This document shows, piece after piece, positions 32,974 to 41,259 of a stretch of DNA of 64,000 bases; within the stretch, counting starts at the first letter, position 1; each line of letters opens with the position of its first letter. The translations under genes were made by a program, and so were the position numbers. The stretch comes from Flavobacteriales bacterium (GTDB lineage Bacteria > Bacteroidota > Bacteroidia > Flavobacteriales_D > Sanyastnellaceae), in the NCBI GenBank assembly GCA_947442505.1, contig CANEVR010000003.1, positions 1 through 64,000 of the forward strand, read 5' to 3'. The notes below the pieces were generated by a model, which saw nothing but the letters and a program-made list of their open reading frames with translations, was not told the origin of the DNA and made no database searches.

Positions 32974-34353
32974 ATGATTGTTGTTCGCCTCACTTTGACG
33001 TTTCTTTTATTAACACCATTATTGGCCCACTCCAAGTTGATTGAAGTCACTGACTCAATACCACGTCAATACCTGATGCTAAAGGGCTTGGACACATTGT
33101 TTATTGGAAATCAACCTGCAGAAATTTCCGAATGGTCCATCAATCATTTACAACCCTATTGGAAACAAGGATATGCATTGGCGCGATGGGAGTTGCAACC
33201 TGAACCCACCAGTGATCAGCGCATTGTCTACCATTTTATCCAAGACCACCTCATTACCAAAGGAAAAATCACTGGTTGGAATGCCGCAATCATGGATGAG
33301 TCACTTGCTCCGCTTGTATTGGATTGGAAAAAAGGGAAACTCCTGAACCATGCGCCACGCAATCCATTTGCCAACAATTATGGGATTCAAATCACCAAAA
33401 CCGAACTGTTTTTTGAAGATAGCATTGCCCAATTGAAGGTCAGTATTGGTCCTTCAGACAATCAATACTTTGATGGATTATTGGGTCTTCAACAGATCGA
33501 AAACAAGTCAGTCATGGTTGGTGATTTTAAAATGAATTGGGTCAATGCATTGAAAAAAGGTGAGTCCTTTTTCCTGCGTTGGCAGAGACAAGACATTTCG
33601 ACCCAAAGATTAGAGCTCAATGCCCAAATACCTTTCATCTTTCATCGTGCTTTTGGATGGACCAATTACTTTGACTTTTATAGAAAGAAAGACCAAGTTT
33701 TTCAAACACAGCTAAAATCACAATTGCTGTTTCACCTTCAAAATCAACAAACTTGGTCAACCGGAGTTGAACTAAAAAACAACCAAAGTTTAAGACTTGG
33801 AGACCAATTGTATAGTCAACATCAATTGTGGGTAAACACATGGAAAGACCGAGACCTGATGTTGGAGTTTGCTGCTGGCCGAAGAAAAGTAACACAAACC
33901 GTAGCGGATTCACTTGTGAAAAAAAACCAGAAACTGTATCGCTGGGAGGGACATTGGATACATGGATGGATGCAGAGATCATGGGTGCTGAATATGCAGT
34001 TGCACAGCTTAGGTTACTATACTCCGCAATTGGAACTGGCTGAAATGCTTCGCATAGGTGGACCCAGAAACATCAGAGGCTTCAACACTGAATCCATTTT
34101 TGTCAAACAATGGCATGGCTTTCAAAGTGAGTGGGGATATCAAATGACCAATGTCTTGACCTACTTATTCATTGACGGCGGCGTTGGTCAGAACATCACC
34201 ATTCGAAACTATCATCAGTCATATGGTTTGGGCACCAAGATTAACAGGAAAGACATCTTGTTGTCATTGGAATACGGGTGGGGAATTTTCCCTCAACAAA
34301 CCATTGATTTCCGACAAGGTGTTTTACACATTGGGTTTAACCAAAGATTTTAA
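32974..34353 (+). CDS. Omp85/BamA-superfamily outer-membrane protein
   Basis: The 459-residue protein has a signal peptide (MIVVRLTLTFLLLTPLLAHS), a short periplasmic region large enough for one or two POTRA-like units, and a C-terminal barrel. The barrel contains LRIGGPRNIRGFNTESIF, the Omp85 RGF motif that projects into the pore. It is much shorter than BamA and could be a TamA-like or lipid/protein-export relative; sequence alone does not settle this. ATG 32974 gives the only reasonable signal peptide. The GWxTD lipoprotein gene follows with its own promoter. Confidence 0.75.
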   Translation: MIVVRLTLTFLLLTPLLAHSKLIEVTDSIPRQYLMLKGLDTLFIGNQPAEISEWSINHLQPYWKQGYALARWELQPEPTSDQRIVYHFIQDHLITKGKITGWNAAIMDESLAPLVLDWKKGKLLNHAPRNPFANNYGIQITKTELFFEDSIAQLKVSIGPSDNQYFDGLLGLQQIENKSVMVGDFKMNWVNALKKGESFFLRWQRQDISTQRLELNAQIPFIFHRAFGWTNYFDFYRKKDQVFQTQLKSQLLFHLQNQQTWSTGVELKNNQSLRLGDQLYSQHQLWVNTWKDRDLMLEFAAGRRKVTQTVADSLVKKNQKLYRWEGHWIHGWMQRSWVLNMQLHSLGYYTPQLELAEMLRIGGPRNIRGFNTESIFVKQWHGFQSEWGYQMTNVLTYLFIDGGVGQNITIRNYHQSYGLGTKINRKDILLSLEYGWGIFPQQTIDFRQGVLHIGFNQRF

Positions 34354-34368
34354 GCGACAATGATGTTG

Positions 34369-34376
34369 TACATTTG
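34369..34376 (+). promoter_or_regulatory. -7 promoter box of the GWxTD gene
   Basis: TACATTTG fits TAnnTTTG exactly, five bases before ATG 34382. It would drive the GWxTD - rlmB - rlmD operon. Confidence 0.55.
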
Positions 34377-34381
34377 AGGCA

Positions 34382-35563
34382 ATGATTGCAAAGGGGAACA
34401 TTTTTCTGATGTTTTTGGGTTGCTGTTTGACATGGATGTCTTGTCAAACAGTACAACTTTCAGCATCCAAAGATATCACAAGTCCCAAAAGGTACAATTG
34501 GCATCAAAGGCAAATACACCCCAGCTTTGGCGTGGTTGATCGTGACTCCGTTAAAGGAACAGAGATAGAAATTCTATTCAATGCAGCAGAATTCACGACT
34601 GATTTGCCCACATTTTTAGAATTCAATGCACATGTACTTGTAAATGATAGCGTTGTATTGTACCAAAAGAGATTTCAAATTTCAGGGCTTCCCCCGGCAG
34701 CAAAGGGTAATTGGAGTGGAAAGGTTCAAATCCCCAAAGAAGTGCAACACCTTCAAGATGTTGTTTTGAAATTTGGCCCCAATGGATTGGCTGATCAATT
34801 TTACTTGAATTGGCCACTGGGCGTTGACGGTTGGCAAGCCAATCATTATTTGCAAACCAACATATTGGAAGCAGGAAGCATGCTCCATCGTTCGGGTTCA
34901 GGAAAAACCATTTTTGCTCCCATGACAGATAAACTCCCTTCTCCGCCCTTCTCAACCAACGCGCCATTTGTGCCAGAAACTTTTGAAATACTATCGATTG
35001 ATAGTGTAGAAACAAAAGTTGGAGCCTACATATTTGCCAAAGACAGCATTTCTTCTGATTTGGAAATCATATACGCCATGGACGCCAATCTGCACCCCCA
35101 ATTTCCTGAGTGGGTTACCACCAGTGAAATGGCAGGACCTATGCGTTATTTGTGCTCAAAAGAAGAGTTTGATAAAATATCCAAGTCAACAGATGGCCCC
35201 GAAAATGCGATGGAAAAATTCTGGATTCAATCCGCTGGTGGCAGAGAAAAAGCGCGCAACCTCATTAGAACTTATTACCAAAGGGTTTGGGATGCCAACC
35301 ATCATTTTACCAGTTATGCGGAAGGATGGAAAACCGATCGAGGCATGATTTATCTTGTATTTGGACATCCTGAAAAAATTGAATTAGAAAACAATCTTGA
35401 AATCTGGTCATACACCTTGGAAACGGGGCAATTGCAATTTGCATTTGAACCAAAACAACATCCAATCTGGGGCGAGATATTTATTTTAAAAAGAAACGAG
35501 CAATACCGTCCGCATTGGGAATTTCAAGTTTCTCAATGGCGACAAGGGAGAATTTTCAAATGA
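34382..35563 (+). CDS. GWxTD domain protein, probable lipoprotein
   Basis: The 393-residue protein has a hydrophobic N-terminus ending WMSC, a plausible lipoprotein cleavage site. Beta-rich middle regions follow, and then a C-terminal GWxTD domain with EGWKTDRGMIYLVFGHPEKIE near residue 320. The preceding WIQSAGGREKARNLIRTYYQRVWDAN helix is also typical. The GWxTD domain is found in Bacteroidota and Acidobacteria and has no proven function. The stop codon overlaps the rlmB start (ATGA). Confidence 0.85.
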   Translation: MIAKGNIFLMFLGCCLTWMSCQTVQLSASKDITSPKRYNWHQRQIHPSFGVVDRDSVKGTEIEILFNAAEFTTDLPTFLEFNAHVLVNDSVVLYQKRFQISGLPPAAKGNWSGKVQIPKEVQHLQDVVLKFGPNGLADQFYLNWPLGVDGWQANHYLQTNILEAGSMLHRSGSGKTIFAPMTDKLPSPPFSTNAPFVPETFEILSIDSVETKVGAYIFAKDSISSDLEIIYAMDANLHPQFPEWVTTSEMAGPMRYLCSKEEFDKISKSTDGPENAMEKFWIQSAGGREKARNLIRTYYQRVWDANHHFTSYAEGWKTDRGMIYLVFGHPEKIELENNLEIWSYTLETGQLQFAFEPKQHPIWGEIFILKRNEQYRPHWEFQVSQWRQGRIFK

Positions 35564-36324
35564 AACATCAAGGACCAAAAAACAACAATGCGCTCATCAT
35601 TGGCTTTCACGCTATAGAAGCAGCAATAGAATCCGGAAAGCAGGTAGAGAAAGTACTTATCCAACGCGGCCTAAAAGGCGAGTTGTTTCAAAAGACAATA
35701 GGATTAATTCAGGAAAACAACATTCCTTTTCAATACGTACCCATTGAAAAATTACAACGCATTTCCACCAAGAATCACCAAGGCATAATAGGATTTCTTT
35801 CTCCTGTTACTTTTGGCAACCTGGAAGAAATTGTCAGTCAAGTTTTTGAAAATGGAGAAACTCCATTGCTTTTATTGCTGGACAGTTTAACAGATGTAAG
35901 AAATGTTGGGGCCATTGCCCGCACTGCTGAATGTATGGGCGCGCATGCCATTATTTTAACTGAATCTGGCAGTGCACCCATCAATGAAGATGCAGTAAAA
36001 ACCAGTGCCGGAGCATTGATGTATTTGCCTGTATGTAAAACAAAAATGGCAGCAGATGCGATATTTATTTTACAAAGCATGGGAGTAAAATGCATTGCCG
36101 CCACAGAAAAAGGGAATGTGTTTCCGGAACAATGCAACATGGCTTTACCCCTGTGTATCGTCATGGGTAATGAAGAAAAAGGGCTCTCTAGGGCGGCGTT
36201 AAAATCCGTTGAAGATTTGGTCAATATCCCCATGACAGGAAAAACCACTTCCTTGAACGTATCGGTTGCTGCAGGAATGCTCATATATGAAGCCGCAAAA
36301 CAAAGAAGAGTTGGACATGAGTAA
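35560..36324 (+). CDS. rlmB: TrmH family RNA 2'-O-methyltransferase (RlmB type)
   Basis: The 254-residue SPOUT enzyme has an N-terminal substrate-binding domain (IIGFHAIEAAIESGKQVEKV) and the three SPOUT motifs: LDSLTDVRNVGAIARTAECMG with the conserved N and R, IVMGNEEKGLS, and IPMTGKTTSLNVSVAAGMLIYE. RlmB methylates the ribose of G2251 in 23S rRNA. Exact target assignment is by overall similarity. ATG 35560 overlaps the upstream stop and the 3' end overlaps rlmD by 8 bases. Confidence 0.9.
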   Translation: MKHQGPKNNNALIIGFHAIEAAIESGKQVEKVLIQRGLKGELFQKTIGLIQENNIPFQYVPIEKLQRISTKNHQGIIGFLSPVTFGNLEEIVSQVFENGETPLLLLLDSLTDVRNVGAIARTAECMGAHAIILTESGSAPINEDAVKTSAGALMYLPVCKTKMAADAIFILQSMGVKCIAATEKGNVFPEQCNMALPLCIVMGNEEKGLSRAALKSVEDLVNIPMTGKTTSLNVSVAAGMLIYEAAKQRRVGHE

Positions 36325-37783
36325 GAAAATCAATCCAAAACTTTTGCCTTTCAAAAAAGGAGATATACTAGAAGTTGAAATCGATGAAATGGCTTTCGGA
36401 GGCAATGGAATTGTCTGGACCGAATTACCTGATGGAAGAGTTCCCATTTTTATCGAGAACGCCATCAAAGGCCAGACGAGACAAGTCCAAATCACCAAAA
36501 TAGATCGACGACACATTGAGGCCAGGGACATTGCACTTTTGCATCCCTCGCCCAATGAAATTGAAATACCTTATCAAGCGATTCCAGGTGCACCTTACGC
36601 CACATTGCCTTACGACGAACAACAAGCATTTAAACAAAATGAGGTATTGCAATTGTTGAATCGCATTGGCAAAATAGATGCGGAACCGCGATTTGACACT
36701 TACTTGGCATCGCCATCCTTGTGGCATTATCGCAACAAGATGGAATACAGTTTTTCTGTCATTCGATGGGACAAAGAAAAAAATGATACTGTTGATGATT
36801 TTGCTTTAGGATTCAAGAAAAAAGGGACCTGGTGGATCGTGGAGCCCCTCCACAAAGATTCAGGATTACTTGATGCCGATCTTGAAGGCAATTTGAAAAG
36901 GATAGAAGATTGGTGTATTAAAAGTCAACTTCCAGCTTGGCATCCTCCACAAAGACACGGTTTTTATCGCTACTTGGTAGCTAGAAAAAGCTATCTGCAA
37001 GACCAAATCTTGTTGAACTTGGTGACCACTGATGACGGCCTAGAAAATTTTGATGCTCAAGGTTGGGTAAGTCTCCTGCAAGAGATACTCGGCGACCGAT
37101 TAGCCGGTGTGATTCACACCATCAACAATGATACGGGGGACCGTGTAGATCCATTGAATGGGGAACACCGCATACTCTTTGGAAGGGATAAAATCACGGA
37201 AGACATTTTGGGATTGCAGTTTGAAATCAGCATGAAAAGCTTTTTTCAAACCAACCCCAAGAGTGCAGAACGACTATATGCTAAAGCGATTGATTATGTG
37301 AAAGAAGTGGGCCAATCGGGAACTATCTTGGATTTGTTCTGCGGAACGGGCACCATCTCTCAGCTGCTTAAAAAGGCTGGATTCAATGAGGTCATAGGAG
37401 TGGATATCGAACCCAAGGCCATAGAAAATGCCAAGGAAAATGCCGCTCGAAACAACATTGATAACATTACTTTCTTTGCCACTGATGTTGGGAAATTTTT
37501 ATTGGAACAACCCCAATACCACAATCAACTTCAGGTATTGATGATGGACCCCCCTCGTGCAGGAATAGCACCAAAGACATTGCGCAAGGTCATTGACTTA
37601 AATGCCAACTACATCGTTTACATTTCTTGCAATCCAGCCACATTTGCAAGGGATACGGAAACCTTAGAGGCCAACGGTTACACTTTGGAAAAATGGAGTT
37701 TGATTGACCAATTTCCCCATACCTCACATGTTGAGGTCTTGGGAAGGTTTAAGCGATTGGAAACTACTGGAACGCCTGATTAG
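36317..37783 (+). CDS. rlmD: 23S rRNA (uracil-C5)-methyltransferase, RlmD/RumA family, without Fe-S cysteines
   Basis: The 488-residue protein has an N-terminal TRAM domain (KGDILEVEIDEMAFGGNGI), a central domain, and a SAM-dependent domain with ILDLFCGTGTISQLL, MDPPRAG and the catalytic cysteine C438 in ISCNPATFARD. In RumA the segment after HPSP holds four cysteines (CxxxxxCGGC and one later) that bind a 4Fe-4S cluster. Here residues 82-103 read EIEIPYQAIPGAPYATLPYD with no cysteine, so the cluster is absent. The enzyme probably still makes m5U in 23S rRNA, but specificity (1939 or 747) cannot be told. Confidence 0.88.
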   Translation: MSKKINPKLLPFKKGDILEVEIDEMAFGGNGIVWTELPDGRVPIFIENAIKGQTRQVQITKIDRRHIEARDIALLHPSPNEIEIPYQAIPGAPYATLPYDEQQAFKQNEVLQLLNRIGKIDAEPRFDTYLASPSLWHYRNKMEYSFSVIRWDKEKNDTVDDFALGFKKKGTWWIVEPLHKDSGLLDADLEGNLKRIEDWCIKSQLPAWHPPQRHGFYRYLVARKSYLQDQILLNLVTTDDGLENFDAQGWVSLLQEILGDRLAGVIHTINNDTGDRVDPLNGEHRILFGRDKITEDILGLQFEISMKSFFQTNPKSAERLYAKAIDYVKEVGQSGTILDLFCGTGTISQLLKKAGFNEVIGVDIEPKAIENAKENAARNNIDNITFFATDVGKFLLEQPQYHNQLQVLMMDPPRAGIAPKTLRKVIDLNANYIVYISCNPATFARDTETLEANGYTLEKWSLIDQFPHTSHVEVLGRFKRLETTGTPD

Positions 37784-39606
37784 TGGTACTTTTTACCACT
37801 AATCACCCACCGACCTTGACACCAATCCACACATTCAAACGTATTGCCTTGCTTGATTGTCTGCAACCATGCTCGATCCGGGATTACTTCGCCATCCACC
37901 GTACAATAAAATGTTGGATTGGTTTTAACACCCAAAGCGCTTTCTGAAGATTTCCAATACGTGGCTTTACGCGCACCAGAGGAAACAACACAATAATCCA
38001 TCGCGTTCAAAGATGTGGAAGGCTGATAATCTGATGTCTGTTTGTTCCATGTGTAATACATCCAGCGGTCATTAGGCCCTAAAACACGCCAATCCACAAT
38101 ACCATCCAAATTATAATCCTCCATTTCTAACCAGCCCAAGATGGGAACTCTTGGTTGATATTTTTTAATCATCTGCGCATAAGTAAAATCGATAGTTGTA
38201 TAATAATGCAATCCATCACTACTCCAATCTGATAGCGCAAAACGATCTTTCTCCCATGGATTCAAGCGAGGAAAATACACATCCTCAATTCCATCCCTAT
38301 TGAAATCTTTGACAATGAAAAAGTCTCGGTGCATTCCAATTTCTTCAGAAACATTTCCCTGAATAAAATGCTCATAGATCAACGCTCCGTCTGACAGCTG
38401 TTTAATCTTCAACTTTTGTGCATATAAACCCAATGATGATTCCAAAATAATTTGATCAGATTCATCAGTGGCCCACAATTCAAAGATGAAACCATCCGTG
38501 ACCATGCGAAAATCTTCTTTTTTATTCTTCGCAATGGCATTGTTAACGGGCGGAGATAAATCCGTACGACTAACTTTTCTCGTCTTCCAATTGGCTCCTT
38601 TGAGCATCACATCCACCTTTGCGATGGGAGCGGTTTTGGGAAATCCGTATTCGTGGTAATGTCCCCTTACTTCTTGCTGAACATAGTCTATCGTGACATC
38701 ACTCAAATCTGAAATACTCAATTTCAAAAACCTTCCTTTCTCTTTATTGAAAGCAAAATAATCATTCCCTTGTTGTGCATAGCCATTCTTTGGAACAATC
38801 AAATCTGGCAATCCATCAAAGTTGACATCTCTAATTTCGGGGTGTCTAAATACGGCGCTTTTTGGATCGCTGTATCGTTCTCCCTGAATACTAAAAATCC
38901 GTTTTTCTGTTGCTGCATCCAAAATGGTATACCATGTCTGAATATCTCTTTGATGTTTGGAATCAAATCGATTGGCAAGACTGGATTCTTGAACACTTTC
39001 TGTCCAAAACCAAATTTTCTCAAACATCCATCCATTGCGTTCCACCACACGCCGTTCTATCCATTTGTCTTTTGAAACAACTTCACCATCGAGATTCATG
39101 GGCATATCTGTCCACATGGAGAAAAGCAGGGCTTCACTTTTCTTCATCTCAACATTGAGCACTTGGTGTTTGGTAAAATCAATCTGACGTAAAAAGCCAT
39201 GATTGATATCCCACTGAAACAATTGATTGGGCTCTATCAACTGAGTCTCTGATTTCCATTGGTATGTTTCTCGATTTGAAGTATCCTCTATTGCTAAGTA
39301 CAACGACCGATAGATCAAGGGAAGGTTTGAAATCTGGTAAAGGTTTCCTGACTTATGTGCTGGGAAAATAGGCTTTTGCATACCTTGAGAGCATGGTTCT
39401 ATTCGCGTATTACCAAAAGAACGGCCACTTGGGTCTACAATGGAAAATGACAATTGATCAACCCATCGACCAGGCTCAACACTCTTGGGAATAATCTCAA
39501 GAAAAACAACTCCACATGATTCAGTAACCTGACTCCATGCGCTTAAACTCAAAAATGAAACAAATAAAAATGCAACTGCCGCTGATATGGACTTACCTCG
39601 AAACAT
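37780..39606 (-). CDS. Exported protein with FG-GAP/VCBS-like repeats
   Basis: The 608-residue protein has a signal peptide (MFRGKSISAAVAFLFVSFLSLSAWSQ). Three segments, DVNFDGLPDLIV, DFNRDGIEDVYF and DYNLDGIVDW, carry the DxNxDGxxD calcium-loop pattern seen in FG-GAP/VCBS beta-propeller repeats. Spacing between them is irregular, so a complete propeller is not certain. No T9SS domain is visible at the C-terminus, which ends CVDWCQGRWVISGKKYH. It overlaps rlmD by 4 bases and follows the DoxX remnant directly. Confidence 0.75.
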   Translation of the reverse strand: MFRGKSISAAVAFLFVSFLSLSAWSQVTESCGVVFLEIIPKSVEPGRWVDQLSFSIVDPSGRSFGNTRIEPCSQGMQKPIFPAHKSGNLYQISNLPLIYRSLYLAIEDTSNRETYQWKSETQLIEPNQLFQWDINHGFLRQIDFTKHQVLNVEMKKSEALLFSMWTDMPMNLDGEVVSKDKWIERRVVERNGWMFEKIWFWTESVQESSLANRFDSKHQRDIQTWYTILDAATEKRIFSIQGERYSDPKSAVFRHPEIRDVNFDGLPDLIVPKNGYAQQGNDYFAFNKEKGRFLKLSISDLSDVTIDYVQQEVRGHYHEYGFPKTAPIAKVDVMLKGANWKTRKVSRTDLSPPVNNAIAKNKKEDFRMVTDGFIFELWATDESDQIILESSLGLYAQKLKIKQLSDGALIYEHFIQGNVSEEIGMHRDFFIVKDFNRDGIEDVYFPRLNPWEKDRFALSDWSSDGLHYYTTIDFTYAQMIKKYQPRVPILGWLEMEDYNLDGIVDWRVLGPNDRWMYYTWNKQTSDYQPSTSLNAMDYCVVSSGARKATYWKSSESALGVKTNPTFYCTVDGEVIPDRAWLQTIKQGNTFECVDWCQGRWVISGKKYH

Positions 39607-39612
39607 AGACAA

Positions 39613-39735
39613 TTAAAGTTCAAAGCGCACTTCCGCCTCTGGCATTTGTATCAAATGAAAAATCACTCCTGAAAGCACTCCGAAAGAAATCCAAATGGTG
39701 GAGATCCAAAAAGTGATTTTCTCTGCTTTCGTCAT
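39613..39735 (-). pseudogene. N-terminal remnant of a DoxX-like membrane protein (or 40-residue membrane peptide)
   Basis: The 40-residue product contains MTKAEKITFWISTIWISFGV and one transmembrane helix, and matches the first 40 residues of DoxX-like proteins, which normally continue with an LGYP motif and three more helices. Here a TAA stop follows FEL, and the next gene starts four bases later. A truncation by deletion is likely. A functional one-helix peptide cannot be excluded. Confidence 0.5.
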
Positions 39736-39774
39736 GCTAAAATTTTACAGCGTGAAGATAATGGTCTTGGATTC

Positions 39775-39807
39775 AAAAAAAAAAGACTCCATCATATTGA
39801 TGAAGCC
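39775..39807 (-). terminator. Terminator of the peroxiredoxin gene
   Basis: On the minus strand GGCTTCATC (39807-39799) pairs with GATGGAGTC (39793-39785), with G-T wobbles and a five-base loop, followed by about ten T (39784-39775). Confidence 0.85.
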
Positions 39808-39830
39808 TATTCATGAAAAATAACAAAATA

Positions 39831-40463
39831 TTAATGAGCGGCCAAGTAGCTGGCTACCCCGTCATGGTTGGCTTTCATACCATCCTTACCTTTGGTCCAG
39901 TTTGCTGGGCAAACCTCTCCGTTTTCTTCAAAGAATTGCAAAGCATCAACCATACGCAATGCCTCGTCCACATTTCTTCCCAATGGGAAGTTGTTGATCA
40001 AAGCATGTTGCACGGTACCTGATTTGTCAATCAAAAACAATCCGCGGAAGGCAATCATTGGACCATTGGCTACCAAAGCACCATTGTCATCATAAGTGTA
40101 CTCACCAGCCAAAACGCCGTAGGCATCAGAGATGGTTTTAGAAGTATCAGCAACGATGGGATAAGCAATTCCTTTGATACCACCTTGAGCTTTCTCCATT
40201 TGCAACCAACCCCAGTGACTCTCTTCAGTGTCAGTAGAACAAGCCACTACAGCGACATTGCGATCATGAAAATCCTGCAAACGCTCTTGAAAAGCATGCA
40301 ATTCTGTTGGGCAAACAAAGGTGAAATCTTTTGGGTAAAAGAAAAATACCACAGCTTGCTTTCCGATATATTGATCCAATGAAAAATCACTTACGATTGT
40401 TCCGCCATTGGTAACGGCTCCGGCCTTGAATGAAGGCGCTTTTTTTCCGACGATAGATGCCAT
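39831..40463 (-). CDS. Typical 2-Cys peroxiredoxin
   Basis: The 210-residue protein has the peroxidatic cysteine C51 in FTFVCPTE and the resolving cysteine C185 in GEVCPANW, the arrangement of typical dimeric 2-Cys peroxiredoxins (AhpC/Prx1). It reduces hydrogen peroxide and organic peroxides using thioredoxin or AhpF; no ahpF is adjacent. ATG 40463 gives the family start. Flanking promoter and terminator show it is monocistronic. Confidence 0.94.
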   Translation of the reverse strand: MASIVGKKAPSFKAGAVTNGGTIVSDFSLDQYIGKQAVVFFFYPKDFTFVCPTELHAFQERLQDFHDRNVAVVACSTDTEESHWGWLQMEKAQGGIKGIAYPIVADTSKTISDAYGVLAGEYTYDDNGALVANGPMIAFRGLFLIDKSGTVQHALINNFPLGRNVDEALRMVDALQFFEENGEVCPANWTKGKDGMKANHDGVASYLAAH

Positions 40464-40482
40464 ATTAAAATTTTTGTTTTGG

Positions 40483-40490
40483 CAAAAGTA
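40483..40490 (-). promoter_or_regulatory. -7 promoter box of the peroxiredoxin gene
   Basis: Minus-strand TACTTTTG fits TAnnTTTG; a TTTG lies 15 bases further upstream, rather close for a -33 element. The leader would be about 14 bases. Confidence 0.55.
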
Positions 40491-40557
40491 ACATTTCGAT
40501 TCCAACAAAGTTTAAACACATGTGAAGTTTTGATTTTTTCACGTCACCTTTGCACAC

Positions 40558-41259
40558 ATGAAAAACATCATCATCACCGGAGGGAGCTCAGGCATTGGGG
40601 CTGCCACTGCACAAATCCTCATTGAGAAAGGCCATCGTGTTCATTTAATGGGCCGAAATCAAGAAAAGCTAGAAGCCATTGCGCTTTCTTTTCCTGGTTC
40701 GTGCTCATTTACCGTTGGTGATGTTCGGATTGTTGCTGATTGTCAAAGAACCTTCGAAGATGCCAAAACACAAATGGGCTCAGTTGATGTTTTGATTAAC
40801 AATGCTGGCCTTGGTATTTTTGACCCTTTGACCCAAGCCAAACTAGAAGATTGGCATGAGCAGGTGGATACCAATATCAAAGGTGTGCTAAATATGATTC
40901 ATTTTTCCTTGAGTGAAATCATCAGCCGAAAAGGACATATCATCAATTTGGGATCTGTTGCTAGTCATCACGTATTCCCCAATTCTGGCATATACTGCGC
41001 GACCAAACACGCTGTTTTGGCCATTGGTGAAAGTCTAAAAGTAGAACACGGTAAGCAAATCAGAATTACTACGATTTGTCCCGGTGCTGTGAACACACCA
41101 TTTATTCATGCCACAAAAAATGAAGATCTGTTGAAAGAGTACGTCCCCAACTTTGAAAAAGGATTGAATCCAAAAGACATTGCTGCTCAAATGGCGCATG
41201 TCATTGAAGCTCCCGAGGGAATAAACATCAGTGAAATCATCATTCGCCCTGGTGTCTAA
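40558..41259 (+). CDS. Short-chain dehydrogenase/reductase (SDR)
   Basis: The 233-residue protein has the classical SDR motifs: nucleotide loop TGGSSGIG (8-15 region), NNAG, a serine in LGSVAS and the catalytic YCATK. The R after the second strand (MGRNQEK) suggests NADP preference. The substrate is unknown. The gene is divergent from the peroxiredoxin gene, with CACCTTTG five bases before the ATG as a possible -7 box, and overlaps the MobA-like gene by 20 bases at its 3' end. Confidence 0.92.
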   Translation: MKNIIITGGSSGIGAATAQILIEKGHRVHLMGRNQEKLEAIALSFPGSCSFTVGDVRIVADCQRTFEDAKTQMGSVDVLINNAGLGIFDPLTQAKLEDWHEQVDTNIKGVLNMIHFSLSEIISRKGHIINLGSVASHHVFPNSGIYCATKHAVLAIGESLKVEHGKQIRITTICPGAVNTPFIHATKNEDLLKEYVPNFEKGLNPKDIAAQMAHVIEAPEGINISEIIIRPGV

